Origin: Oehlia diaphana | Taxonomy: Eukaryota > Glomeromycota > Glomeromycetes > Glomerales > Glomeraceae | Assembly: GCA_003833135.1 (NCBI GenBank) | Contig: QZLH01000348.1 | Coordinates: forward strand, 1 to 64,000 | Length of the DNA stretch: 64,000 nt | Direction: 5' to 3' | In this document: positions 14,101-25,585 of the stretch, in pieces | Layout: every line of letters begins with the position of its first letter | How positions within the stretch are numbered: the first letter of the stretch is position 1 | Program-made: the position numbers and the translations under genes | Notes under the pieces: generated by a model | Told to the model about the DNA's origin: nothing | Databases searched by the model: none | What the model saw: only the letters and a program-made list of their open reading frames with translations

Positions 14101-15226
14101 AAGCTGTAAGCCAGATTACCCCCACTTAATCCTAATCGCCATATTTTATCTAGATATGACACGCTAGTATCTGATTCATGCATAACTTCCATAACATATG
14201 TGGCGGGAAATTTAGTCCTACGAAGTTTTTGTCGAAATTCAGCAACTTCATCTTGAAAATGAGCAAATTCTGAGTTTAAATTATTAATTATATCAGATAC
14301 GTTATTTCTATTAACAACAACTCCTTGCAAAAGGACTCTCATTGTAGGAAACTCCGCCAACTTAGGAATGAGGTTTGCATTTGATGCAAAATTAGAACAT
14401 TCAGCAATAATGGTAATTGATATTTCGGGTTCGAACTATGTAATCATTAATTAAAATTAACTTAATGAGAACTATAATATCCATTTGTATAAACTCATGT
14501 AAATACCTGCAAAGCCATATCATTATCCAAATCTTGAATTATAAATGGCTGGACAAGCCCTTCTAGACAACGACAGGTACTGAAACATTGTATATTTATA
14601 AATTATTTAGGTAAAACTAATTTTAGTAAACATTTAAATCCTCTTACGTTTGCATCACTTCAGACATTACAATATCTTCTTTTGTACTGTTACAATCAAT
14701 GGTAGTCAGAGAAGAAGTAACATCCAAAAGAAATACAAATCGATATTTTGTATTGAACGTGATTATACGAGAATGGGGCATAAGTTTGTAGCTTTTATCT
14801 GTTTTTAAAACTGGTAAATCCTGTGGTGTATATATTTTGCTTGCTTTCCTCTCATTTTGATTTTGTATTAAAGAAGCTAAAGGCGTATTCGATACATGAA
14901 GTACTTGAATGCTCTATTATATGATGAAATTATATATTACAAGTTGAAAAATAATAATATAATAATTTAAATTCGAAATCTCTTATATGCATACATTATC
15001 ATTCTCTAGACTCAGAGGCTGAAATAATCGTTTTAGAAGCCACTGATAATGATCTATTCTCGAAAAGTTAGACGCGTTCTTTACAAGTAAAATCACCGAT
15101 TTCGCCTCTGGGCACTTGTTACATAAAAATTGAATAACGCGTAAGTCAAAGTTAAATTATGAAAATTTGCGTTCAAAATCAAACAAAAACCTGTGCTCCA
15201 TTGAAGGTCTGATGTGATGTCAACAT
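5108..15226 (-). CDS. SZT2: SZT2 homologue (KICSTOR/TORC1 regulator)
   Basis: Giant protein homologous to animal SZT2, the scaffold of KICSTOR, which tethers GATOR1 to lysosomes and restrains TORC1 when amino acids are scarce. Exons: 15191-15226, 14995-15105, 14648-14913, 14507-14579, 11086-14435, 10474-11013, 9647-10399, 8932-9568, 8614-8837, 5696-8528, 5108-5605. The total is 9321 nt (3106 residues), comparable to human SZT2 at about 3400. Recognition rests on the N-terminal third: VILLVKN; SRIITFNTKYRFVFLLDVTSS; FEPEISITIIAE; MRVLLQGVVV; ALIVITDGVV; FGLLPDNEILQFVAMAT. These follow the human order. Exon 2 may start 9 nt earlier (15114). The start ATG at 15226 lies in a 36-nt exon and is the least certain part. 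Ser-rich linkers separate conserved blocks. The promoter faces TUG divergently. Confidence 0.9.
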
Positions 15227-15665
15227 AATAATGTTGCAATGTATTATAAGTGAAACGGAGACATAAAATGAAATTTTAAAAACGTAAAAACCTACCGCAA
15301 AAAAAACAAACAAAAAAGATATTATGTCATGATATTGGTTACGTAAAGATAAGTGTATTTTACTATATATGGATTGAGAAGTGAGAACCTTCTAACCAAA
15401 ATTGAGATATCTAATTTGTAACGCTAGAAGATCATTTGATGTTACCAGGATAAGCTGGATAAGCTTTAAGTGATTGTGAAACATAGATCATTTAGAATAT
15501 ACATTAGTGTATTACTATGCTCCGAAAATTACAATATGACTCCGAAGTTATGATTGAAAGTGTAGATTTACTGTTCATATAGAGACCGATTAGATCAGAA
15601 CTCGGATTTAGTTCACTTTTAGTGTTTTATTGATTACTATTTTAAAGAAATATAAAGTTCACGAA
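15227..15665. promoter_or_regulatory. Divergent intergenic region between SZT2 and TUG
   Basis: These 439 bp separate two start codons that point away from each other, so they must hold both promoters. I see no specific element beyond AT-rich tracts. Confidence 0.5.
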
Positions 15666-18200
15666 ATGGCCTCTAACGTAGTAGTACTCCTGAACGGAGG
15701 AAAAAGACAACCAATAAAGACTACTCCTATGATGCCTTTAAAAGAGATCATCAAACTTGTATGTAATAAGCAAGGTTATACTGATGTAGAAAATTATGGA
15801 TTGAAGTAAGATTATTCAGATTCTTCTAGAAATTTGCGAAGAATATAATTATTGATCTTTTCCTACTTTACTACCTTGATCTTTGATATACGTATAGACA
15901 GAATAAGACTATTCTGGATCTTTCTCTTTCTGTTCGATTTGCCAATCTTGCTCCGGGGGCAAAACTCGAATTGATTCGAATAACACCAAAAGGTATAGAA
16001 AGTCAGCATTCGATATTAATCATTAATACATTAATTACGTACATTGAGCTCATTATTTAATTAAATTATATTATTCAGCTCATAGTGAAGTTACAATTGC
16101 TCTACAGATGGATGATGGAGGAAGGGTGGTTGAAAAATTTTTGTCGACAACAACTTTGTGGGAGATATTATTACACTTTGAAAATACTTCCCAGGACAGG
16201 TAAATATTATTAGAAAATTTTAATATCGCCAAAAAGAACCAAAATTAACAGCTTCTTTTACTAATTTAGATCATTGAACCTTACAAAACGAACGGCCCCA
16301 GTGCCGGTATCACAATCTAAGAAAGGTGTATGGAAAAAATTTGCCGGAAAACAAAATAAGCTTTTTTATCAACAGCCTGTATGCATTTTATTAAATAAAG
16401 AGGTATGTAACTTTTATTTGAACGTTACTTCCATTTTGTTAAATTTCTCATATTAACATTTTAAATCATAGTATGGGACTATTTCTTTACTTAAATCGAC
16501 ATCCTTACAATCTGCTGGAATTACTTCCGGCAATATACTTTTACGTGTTTTATTTCGACATACGGAATTAAGTCTCGATGATGTCTTGGAGGAAATAAAT
16601 ACTCCAATACAATCATCAACCATAATTAATGAAAACAATTCAGAAAAGTCAGTTCAACCGACAATATCACCAGTAATTTCAACTCCAAAAGTTGAACAAA
16701 TTGAAGAAACAAATATGCAGGTTGATTCACAGGAATCAATCGAAGAAACAAATATGACGAATTCAGTAGAATTAACTGAAGAAACGAGTATGGCGGTCAA
16801 TTCAATTGAATCAGCAAAAGAAATAAATATGCAGACCAATTCAGTAGAAACTGGGGAATCCTTGGCACCTGATGAATCAAAGTTGGAAATATCATCGTCA
16901 CACTCACGGGAGACGGGCGAAATGGAAATAGATACTAAATCTCCTGATGTTCATGACTCTACAGTCAAAAGTCCGGAAGATCAAGAGCCTGTTGAAAAAG
17001 TTAATATAACGCAATATGAACAAACTTCTGATGCACAAACTAGCTCAGTCACAAATGTTGTTGGGCACTTTGATAGAGATGTTAAAGTATTCAACCCCCC
17101 ACCAGAAAATGCGACATTGTTAACTCAAAGTAAGAATAAAAAAAGTTAATTTTTACTTAAATAGATAATATATTAATAACAGTAAATTATTTATAGTTGA
17201 CCTTCCAGATTCTTTTTATGAATTGACTGCTCCGGAATTGCAATTTTTATTGGTAATGCAAGATTCGAAACGAAAAGCCGAGGCGAATGCTGGATTTAAA
17301 ACACGTGCTGCAAGAGAACAAGAGGAGAAGGCAAGGGAACGTAAATATCCAAAAGTAAGAATTTATTTATTATTATTACTCGTTTGGAGTTCTTTCAAAG
17401 AATTTCACTTTTATTTTTTTTTTTTTTAGACAATGATTCGAGTGAGATTTCCAGATGGTTTTCAATTACAAATGACCTTCCTATCCAAAGAAACAGGTAT
17501 TTCTACGAAATTTTAATACTTTTTAGATGCATGAAATCAACTCAATTAATTTCATATTTAATTTTAAGTTGGAGATTTATATGAATTTGTTAAAGAAGCT
17601 TTGCGAACTCCACAGCGCTCTTTTTATCTATGTATCCTTATTATGATTTATTTTTCAAACTTGTAAAAAATATAAGGTGTGATCTTTAACTTAAATCCAC
17701 TTGGATAGATACGAGTCCTCCAAAAAAAGTACTTACAGAAATGTCTCTATCTTTGTATTATGCCGAATTGTCACCCGCCTCAGTTGTAAATTTCAGTTGG
17801 ACAGATAAATTATCAGGTGCATAATTATATCCTTAGAAGTTATGTCAGAGAGATTTAGTTAACTAAATATTTATGTTTTCAATAGATTCTGAACACTTTT
17901 TATCAGATGAATATCTTAAACTTAGAACAGACATGCCACATCAGCTTGTTGACAATCTCACCCCAAATATTGTCCCTTCCTCTATCAACAATGAAGGTGG
18001 CCATGTTCTGTCTGAACCTTCGCGCCAGAAAAATATCGGAGAGTCGGCTCAAGGACAACATTCGCGCGCTCACTCTACAAATCAAACTTCAAATAAAGTA
18101 CCGAAATGGTTAAAATTTGGTAAGATGATTATTATTATTTTCTTTTATTTTAAATTTGATTTTAACAATAATTTTTTAATAAATAGGAAATAAGAAATAA
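15666..18200 (+). CDS. TUG/ASPSCR1-type UBX protein
   Basis: Cofactor of the p97/Cdc48 ATPase, family of mammalian TUG (ASPSCR1) and yeast Ubx4; it acts in membrane-protein turnover and trafficking. Exons: 15666-15805, 15898-15992, 16079-16199, 16270-16402, 16472-17129, 17197-17354, 17430-17496, 17569-17631, 17709-17816, 17886-18119, 18187-18200 (596 residues). The N-terminal TUG ubiquitin-like domain (residues 1-78: YGLKQNKTILDLSLSVRFAN) is followed by a second ubiquitin-like region to about 200. Next come an acidic disordered linker with repeats such as EETNM, then DLPDSFYELT. The UBX domain covers about 430-515 (RVRFPDGFQLQ, FYLYTSPPKK). The last exon encodes only GNKK and stop. It is convergent with UXS1, with 293 bp between stops. 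Confidence 0.93.
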
Positions 18201-18493
18201 CAATATAAATGCAATGATATTTTTTGTTATAAACGTTAATTACTATAATTTTATTTTCAATAAAAATAAAATTTAAAATGTAATGATTCACAATAATATT
18301 TTGAGAATTTATCAAACGGTTGAAATTACATTATTTATCATCTATTTATAATCAAATGAAAGTAATTTTATAAATTTATTTATAGAATTAATTACTAACT
18401 TACCTATAAATAAAAGTAATAAAATAAAATATCACAATAATTACCTAAGTTTTTTTAACAAATCTAAATCTGCTTGATATAAAACATCATCTA

Positions 18494-19973
18494 TTATCCT
18501 ATAAGACCGGCCTCCATTTGCCTTTTAAAATATTTAACAGTTTCTCCAATACCTTGTTTTACCGGCCATCTAGGTTTCCACCCAAGAATTTGTTCAGCCC
18601 TTGAAATATCTGGTCTCCGCTTTTTAGGATCATCCGTTGGTGCCGGTAGAGTCTTAATCTTACTAGAACTATTAACCTCATTACGAATAAGCTCAGCAAA
18701 TTCACGAATTGTGTATTCATCTGGATTACCCAAATTAATGGGTTCCATATAATCTTTATTCATCAACAAAATCAAGCCGTCTACCAAATCATGTACGTAT
18801 TGAAAAGAACGCGTTTGAAGGCCATCTCCATAAATGGTTAGTTCTTCTCCTTTTAAAGCTTGCATGATAAAATTACTCACTACACGACCGTCATTTTCGT
18901 TCATGCGAGGACCAAAAGTGTTGAAAATTCGAGCAACTCTAATATCAACACTATCCTGATGCATGTAAGCATAAGTTAAAGTTTCCGCAACTCGTTTGCC
19001 TTCATCATAACATGCTCTTGGCCCTATTGGATTGACATGACCCCAATACGTTTCTGCTTGAGGATGTTCTTCCGGGTCACCGTACACTTCTACCAAATTT
19101 TTCAACATTATAAATATAAGATGGTTTCACGAAAATTTATTGAATCCTCAATTCATAAAAAAATAATAAGCAGAAGACACGCTGAAAGATAAAAATAAAG
19201 GGTAACCGAAAAAAATACATGCCCGAAGTAGAAGTTAATAAAAACCGAGCCTTAACGCGTTTGGCAAGACCCAGCATATTGATTGTACCCATTACGCTGG
19301 TTTTCACGGTCTTTATGGGATTGTACTGATAATGAGGTGGTGAAGCAGGACAAGCCAAATGATAAATTTGATCTACCTCAATCAAAAAGGGATCGACCAC
19401 ATCATGACGAATTAATTCAAAATTAGGATGTCCAATCCAATGAGCAAGATTATTTTTGCGCCCGGTAAAGAAATTGTCGAGTACAATAACTTCATGCCCG
19501 ATTAACATCAATCTATCTACTAAATGAGATCCGACAAAACCAGCACCTCCAGTTACTAGAATTCGTTTCTTTTCGCCCTGTATTAATGAATTGACAGGCA
19601 AATATGATCGTGGTTGAAGATACGAAATGGTTCTTGTTGTGGGATCAAATATACGATCATGTGGTTTCTGGGGAAGATAAATATGGCGCAAAAGTTCAAG
19701 CGGAACTATTGATTTAACAGAAGCATGACCTACTGCTACTATTGTTTTACTATCCTGTGCAAATATCTGTTCTGAATTAGTGTCCCAAAACCATTCATCA
19801 TTACGCTTGAAAGTTGAAGTTTCTTCTTCAATATTACTTTCAGTTTTGATTAAATTGTCCTTACGATTGTTAATATCTGTTACACTCTCGATAAATCCAA
19901 AATTATTGCCACTTTCATTGCTGGTATTAGATATAGTTTCAGATATTATTTTTGAGGAAGATTGATCAGACAT
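18494..19973 (-). CDS. UXS1: UDP-glucuronate decarboxylase
   Basis: Makes UDP-xylose from UDP-glucuronate with an NAD cofactor; a short-chain dehydrogenase-type enzyme. Exons: 19223-19973 and 18494-19089, giving 448 residues. Visible signatures are the Rossmann GGAGFVG (142-148), [27 protein letters not shown], the STSEVYGDP block, the YxxxK catalytic pair (Tyr278, Lys282), [10 protein letters not shown] and [13 protein letters not shown]. The only splice that keeps STSEVYGDP in frame uses a GC donor (GCATGT) with a normal AG acceptor. The first 135 residues are a Ser/Asn-rich extension without an obvious membrane anchor, unlike the type II animal enzyme. Its start lies 157 bp from that of PIG-T in the opposite direction, so they may share a promoter. 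Confidence 0.95.
19090..19222 (-). other. GC-AG intron of the UDP-glucuronate decarboxylase gene
   Basis: The intron begins GCATGT and ends GGTAG on the minus strand. The GT four bases further into the intron would shift the frame and destroy the STSEVYGDP motif, so the GC donor is the best reading. Confidence 0.8.
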
Positions 19974-20130
19974 TCTTGTACCAGGAAAAAAAACTTCGTA
20001 AAATTAAGAAAATACTAATGACGTAATTTCGTAAATGAAATAATCAAAGGTGTCACAAATTTCGAATTTAGCAGGTACATGTGAAGTTTAATAGAACAAA
20101 GATTTAGCCTATAACAGTTATCTGTTAGCA

Positions 20131-22648
20131 ATGTGGCAACTCGGTCGCTTTTTATTTTTTATTTTGTTATTTACATTTGTCGAGAATTATCAGCATAATG
20201 ATATTTTTAAAGAATCACTTACGATAAAACCACTTTCAGACGGAAAATTATTGACCCATTTTCAATTCAATGTGAGAACTAGTGAGATCAAGGAAGGCAA
20301 AGCTTGTATGAATGCAATCTTTCTTTTTTTTTTGTATGCAGCAATTTTACGAAGTGAATTTTTAATTTGAATATTTGTTCAGTCAGCCATTATAAGTTCT
20401 TTCCGCGCGCAATAGGTCAAATCATTCAGAGCTATAACGCGCGCGAATTGCACTTGACGTTTACTCAAGGACGATGGAATTATGAAGATTGGGGTTATCC
20501 TATTGTACCGTCAGCGGGAACTGGAGTAGAGCTTTGGGCATGGCTATGGAAGGATGGAAAGTACGTTAGCCATTTTAAAACGGTGTTCTTTTCCTGTTAT
20601 TTGATGAAATGTATTAATTCGATTTCTTATCATGTTTTTAGGTTGGATAAAAATTGGAAATCACTGACAAATGCCCTTGCCGGCCTTTTCTGTGCTTCTT
20701 TAAATTTTATAGATGATACGATTACTGTTCAACCGAAATTATCATTTCGACCAGAAGGACTGTATAATGGTGAAGATCTAATCATAATATGGTCCGCCTT
20801 CATATAGAATTATCTTTTCAACAAGGTCAAATAAAAATAATTCACATTGAATAGATTTTTGTCCATTATATAGCTACGGAATTATCTGCGCGTGCTGAAC
20901 TGAGATATGGATCCTTACCTCATGAGAATGTTTGTACAGAAAATTTGACACCATGGATTAAACTTCTTCCGTGTAAATCAACAGTAAGTTATATATTTAT
21001 TAGTTATCCAAAATAATTATTATTTGTTTTACCTTTTTAATTCTTTTTAAATCAGTCTGGAATAGCATCACTTTTGAATGGGCACAAGCTGTATGATTCT
21101 AATTTTCATTCAATGTCCATTCACGTGCGGCCGGTATGTCAGGTATGAAATAAAATGAATTGATTTTATCTTAAAAGTGACTTTAAATCTTCATATTTCT
21201 TTTTCATTTTAATAAAATAGGATTTGGAATGTCTGGATAGACAGTTAGAAATCGTTCAGACTGTATCTGCTGTTGTGGATCCCGTAAGAAATTCAGGGAA
21301 AAGGGGTCGGTAATCCGTTAAATTATCTTGTTACAGGTGTAACCTTTAATTGAACTTCTTTAATTTCTTTGCTATTTATCTTATAAGATTGGAGTTTGGA
21401 TCAGATTTTTGGAAGACGACTTTCACAAGCTTGTCCTTTGGCCGAAGAAAGCAAATTGGAAGTAATATTATCCGAAAACGGTGATTATAAACTAAGTCCA
21501 GCTGTGGATGAAGTTCGTAAAAATGACGATGATGCCACTATTGCGTTATACAATCTCAAAACTTGTAAGCAAATATTTTTTATATGCAACTAAAATAATG
21601 TCAATTAATATATAACTTTTTTCTTTACAGCACAATTAGAAACTGATATTTCAATGACATGGAATGAAGATGTATTCAAATATAGTAAGAACCGGTGTTT
21701 TTGGTTTCTTTGCCACCGATACAATTTGACAACTCCTTTTTTTTTAGATCTTAATTATGAACAACCACGTGTTTATGCGCATCGTTTTTTTACAGGTGAT
21801 CATTATAGCCTGTCTAATAATTATATGCAAACTTAGCTAATTTTTTTTAAAAAAAAATTCATAGGTTACGGCCAAGAACGAGGTGGAATTAAAATTAATA
21901 TATTTAACAAAAGTACAAATATTACTGTGCCAATAATATATTATGATGTTATACCATGGTTCTTGAAATTATATCTTCATACGTTAAAAGTACAAATAAA
22001 TGGAGAAGAAGTGCGAGGTATTGAGAATTAAAAAGATATTATTGTTAAAATAAATTAAATCATTCTAAATTAAATTTATTAAATAGATAGTCCTGTAAGT
22101 CCTATAAAAGATTTGTATTATCAGCCAGCTGTGGATCGTTCACGGCCAAATGTTATTGAAGCGGAATTATTGTTACCACCTAATTCCATAACGACTCTAT
22201 CAATTAATTTTGACAAAGTGTTTTTAAAATATACCGAACATCCACCGGATGCAAACCGTGGCTTTGACATTGGTTCTGCAGTAATATCATCTATAGGTGA
22301 AGGTTTCAACCACTTGCACGATTTTATGACAAGGTAATTTATAATTCAAGTAATGTCATTTCATTGTATTATTTCCATGGAAGTTTTTTTTAAATAAGGA
22401 ATAAAATTCCTACACATAGAAATTGCTCTGAAGACATTCCAAAAGCAACATGTTACCATTTCTTTATCCGCGTTTATACAGAAACACTCCTTGTTAGTCT
22501 TCCTACACCAGATTTTAGCATGCCGTATAATGTTATAACATTAACGTGCACGGTTATTGCGCTTTTCTTTGGGAGCACGTTTAATTTATTGACAAGAGAT
22601 TTTGTTGCATTACAACCCAATGAAGATAATAAAAATAAAGAAGGTTAA
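20131..22648 (+). CDS. PIGT: GPI transamidase subunit PIG-T
   Basis: Subunit of the ER GPI-transamidase (yeast Gpi16), which swaps C-terminal signals for GPI anchors. Exons: 20131-20305, 20383-20560, 20642-20769, 20874-20983, 21056-21142, 21221-21305, 21388-21564, 21631-21684, 21748-21795, 21865-22017, 22087-22333, 22399-22648; 563 residues. All junctions keep the frame. It has an N-terminal signal peptide ([13 protein letters not shown]). Family blocks are [54 protein letters not shown] and [18 protein letters not shown], then one membrane span and a short basic cytosolic tail. Cys in CTENLTPW is the likely residue disulphide-linked to the GPI8 subunit (family knowledge). The intron after exon 6 has a weak donor, GTCGGT. 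Confidence 0.95.
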
Positions 22649-22994
22649 GACTAAATATAGAGATTTTACTATCTACAGTATCATCGTCCCTGAATAAAAA
22701 TCAAATTTACAATAATCTGTAATAAATTATCAGAGCATTCAAGAGTTAAAGCTTTTTTTTAATGAAACTATCTTTGATATCTCAATTTTTTTTTTTTGAT
22801 TACCTTTTTTTTACTTCACTTTGTTTCAACTTTAATAAATCAATATAGATCAAATCTATAAAATCTGTCATATAGACAAAAAGATTTACCGACCCGGAAA
22901 TGTTGTCGGTGTCTAGGTGATCGGCTATACTATCGAATTTATCTAACCTACCGATAATCTATCTGTATGAAAGTTCTTTTCAAAAATTGCAAGA
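22649..22994. other. Intergenic region, PIG-T to FCF2
   Basis: AT-rich with T-runs. It holds the PIG-T 3' end and the FCF2 promoter; no other feature seen. Confidence 0.4.
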
Positions 22995-24485
22995 ATGCAG
23001 ACACGTTCACAAACTCGAAAAATGGCTGCTAAACTTGCAACAAAAGTAGACGATACAGCGCAGGCTAATAGTAGTCTTACAGGACAGAGCGGTGTCCCTG
23101 AACAACCTCAAGAACAGAAAGCTGCGCCAGAACAAGAACAAATTCAGAAATCTGAAGAATGTAACGATAGTGCAAAAGATATAGGGCAACAGGAAGATGA
23201 AAATGCCATAAATGACGGTTGTGAGGAAGATATAAGGCAACAGGAATATGAAATTTCCATAAACGATGATTGTGAGGACGACGATGATAGTAAAAACGAA
23301 GAGGAGACGGAGTCGTTATTATTAAAAAAAGCCGAAGAATCTTTACGGACAAATCAAAGTGCAAAAAAGTGAATATTATGGATATTAACAATTGTATTAT
23401 ATTATCTAATTGATAATCTATATAAATAATTTATCTATTATCTTTAATTTTAGTGACAATAAGGTGTGGAACGAATTCAGGTATTTTCTGAAACAATTTT
23501 TCGTAACATAATTGTCAAAATAATTCATTATGCCTTATAGCTTCCCAAGTTTGAATGTTGGTGTTTCAATCGATGAACAACTATATATCAAGAGGCATCC
23601 TGGGGGTATTGTCACGCTACGGCAAGATGAAATAAGTCTAGATGGTTCATCGAAGAAGCATAAAACTTCCAATAAAGCGGTACAATCTTCGTCTAAAACC
23701 GCATCCACAACTGATGACAATGATCAAGATTCATATGCAAAGCTTAGTAAGAAAGAAAAACAAAGAGTACGTCAATTTTTTTTTGGGGGAAAACAGGAAA
23801 AAATCATTATGATGACAATTCTATTAACTCTAGAGCAGTTAAATGACTCCGTACTGGGGTTTATTCTGTAATGTTAGATTTATTAATAGTCATAGTTACA
23901 CTGACCATTTGAAATTAAAAAATTCCATGTTAGTTTAATTTCGAACGAAAATGCTAACGATCAATTTGTTTTAGATACGCGAATCAACAGCTGGACCGGG
24001 ATGGTTTGATATGAAAAAACCTGAAATTACACCTGAGATAAAGCGTGATCTCCAAATTATTAAATTAAGGAATGTATTGGATCCAAAAAGATTTTACAAG
24101 AAGGATGATTCAAAAGGGCTACCAAAATATTTTGAGGTAAATTTTAATTTTTTAGTATTAATAGTTCAAATTAACATTTTTTTTTCCGAATAGATCGGTA
24201 CGATAAAAGAAGGGCCGGCAGAATTCTACTCTTCCAGGATACCGCGAAAAGAACGAAGACAAACAATAGCGGATGAACTGCTGACAAATGAACAATCTAA
24301 ACGCTACTTTAAGAGAAAATTTTCCGAGATTCAAGAGGTTTGTAAATCGGGTTCTTATCAACTTCCTTAGTGTGAATTTATATTGAGATGTTATGTTTTA
24401 TTTGTAGATTAAGCAAAGTGGGGGTAAAAAATACTACAAACAGCTCAAGGCGAAGAGAAGACCTAATTGGGAAAAAAATTTTTAA
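22995..24485 (+). CDS. FCF2: FCF2/DNTTIP2-type pre-rRNA processing protein
   Basis: Nucleolar protein needed for early 18S rRNA processing with the small-subunit processome. Exons: 22995-23368, 23454-23480, 23541-23766, 23975-24136, 24194-24337, 24408-24485; 336 residues. The C-terminal Fcf2 domain is clear: TAGPGWFDMKKPEITPE, LRNVLDPKRFYKK, GTIKEGPAEFYSSR, RQTIADELL and the terminal SGGKKYYKQLKAKRRPNW. The N-terminal 125 residues are acidic, Glu/Gln-rich and disordered after a basic MQTRSQTRKMA start. Exon 2 is only 27 nt but joins both sides in frame (KNDNKVWNEFS). It is tandem with PIG-T. Confidence 0.92.
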
Positions 24486-25585
24486 GAGTGCAAAAACTGA
24501 CATGGATAAAAATAACGCCTTAAAAATATATTACTGGTGTGAAAGTTATTTTTTAATTATTATAGAAACTTTTTTGAAAAGATTTTGTGTTTATAGAATC
24601 AAAATATAATATAGATTTATTTAGATTTTCCTCAAATTCTCTAGAAAATACTGGCTGGGTTTTTACCAAATTTTCTATCAAAGTCTTCTTCAGAAACTTG
24701 AAAAATATTATTCACTTTTTTCTTCTTTCTAATTCTTTTTATTTTTGTATTAAAAGTTCTGAACTAATATAATTGGTTTAGTCTTATTCCTATTCAAATT
24801 TAATTTGAGTTTATTTCACGGGGAATTGTGGATATTCATGGCTGCGTCGTAAAATCATGATATTCCCACATGTGACTCTTAGATAACTTTTTATATCATG
24901 ATAAATTTTTAAATAAATCATCCGTGGGAATATCAATCATCATGAATGATAATTTATCTGGTTGATCTGGGTGGTAAGTGATAGCACGTAATATAATATA
25001 TTATTTCGTATAATTACAGAATATACTATGATAAAGTTTGGAAAAAATATATACAGTAAATAAGATAAATAAGATAAATAAATGAAATATAAATAAATAT
25101 AAAAAAAATTAATTTTAAAATTAATTTAAATGTTTAAAATGTCTTCAAAGTTTTACAGCTCTGAATAAAACTCTACGAGTATTAATTTATACATACAGTA
25201 TATAAAAGAAAAAGGAAAAGCGAGCAATTCGATAAAAACAGATTTTTTTATTTTTTTTAAGTAAAAATCGAACCAAATACTTACTAATATAGGAAACCGA
25301 AAAGGTTGCACGGATGTTATATGAACTGTTTATGATCATCATCGATAACTCACTCATATGACAGGATTTAGAGATTATCACAAAATCGTGTGAAAAATTT
25401 AAACTTACAATTAATCGATTTTAAAATTTTGTTTGCAATTCAGACTTTTTTATATTATATCATTATCATTATTAGACCCATATTTTTTTTATAAATAAGC
25501 AATGATTTCGACCGACTTATCAACTAACCGATAAATTTTTCTATGCTTTAAATTTTTTATTATAGTCCTTTTTTTCTTAAAAGCA
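24486..25585. other. Intergenic region, FCF2 to RdRP
   Basis: No supported gene. An inverted repeat with 12-nt perfect arms (TGATATTCCCAC) occupies 24858-24869 and 24924-24935. The rest is AT-rich and should include the RdRP promoter. Confidence 0.5.
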
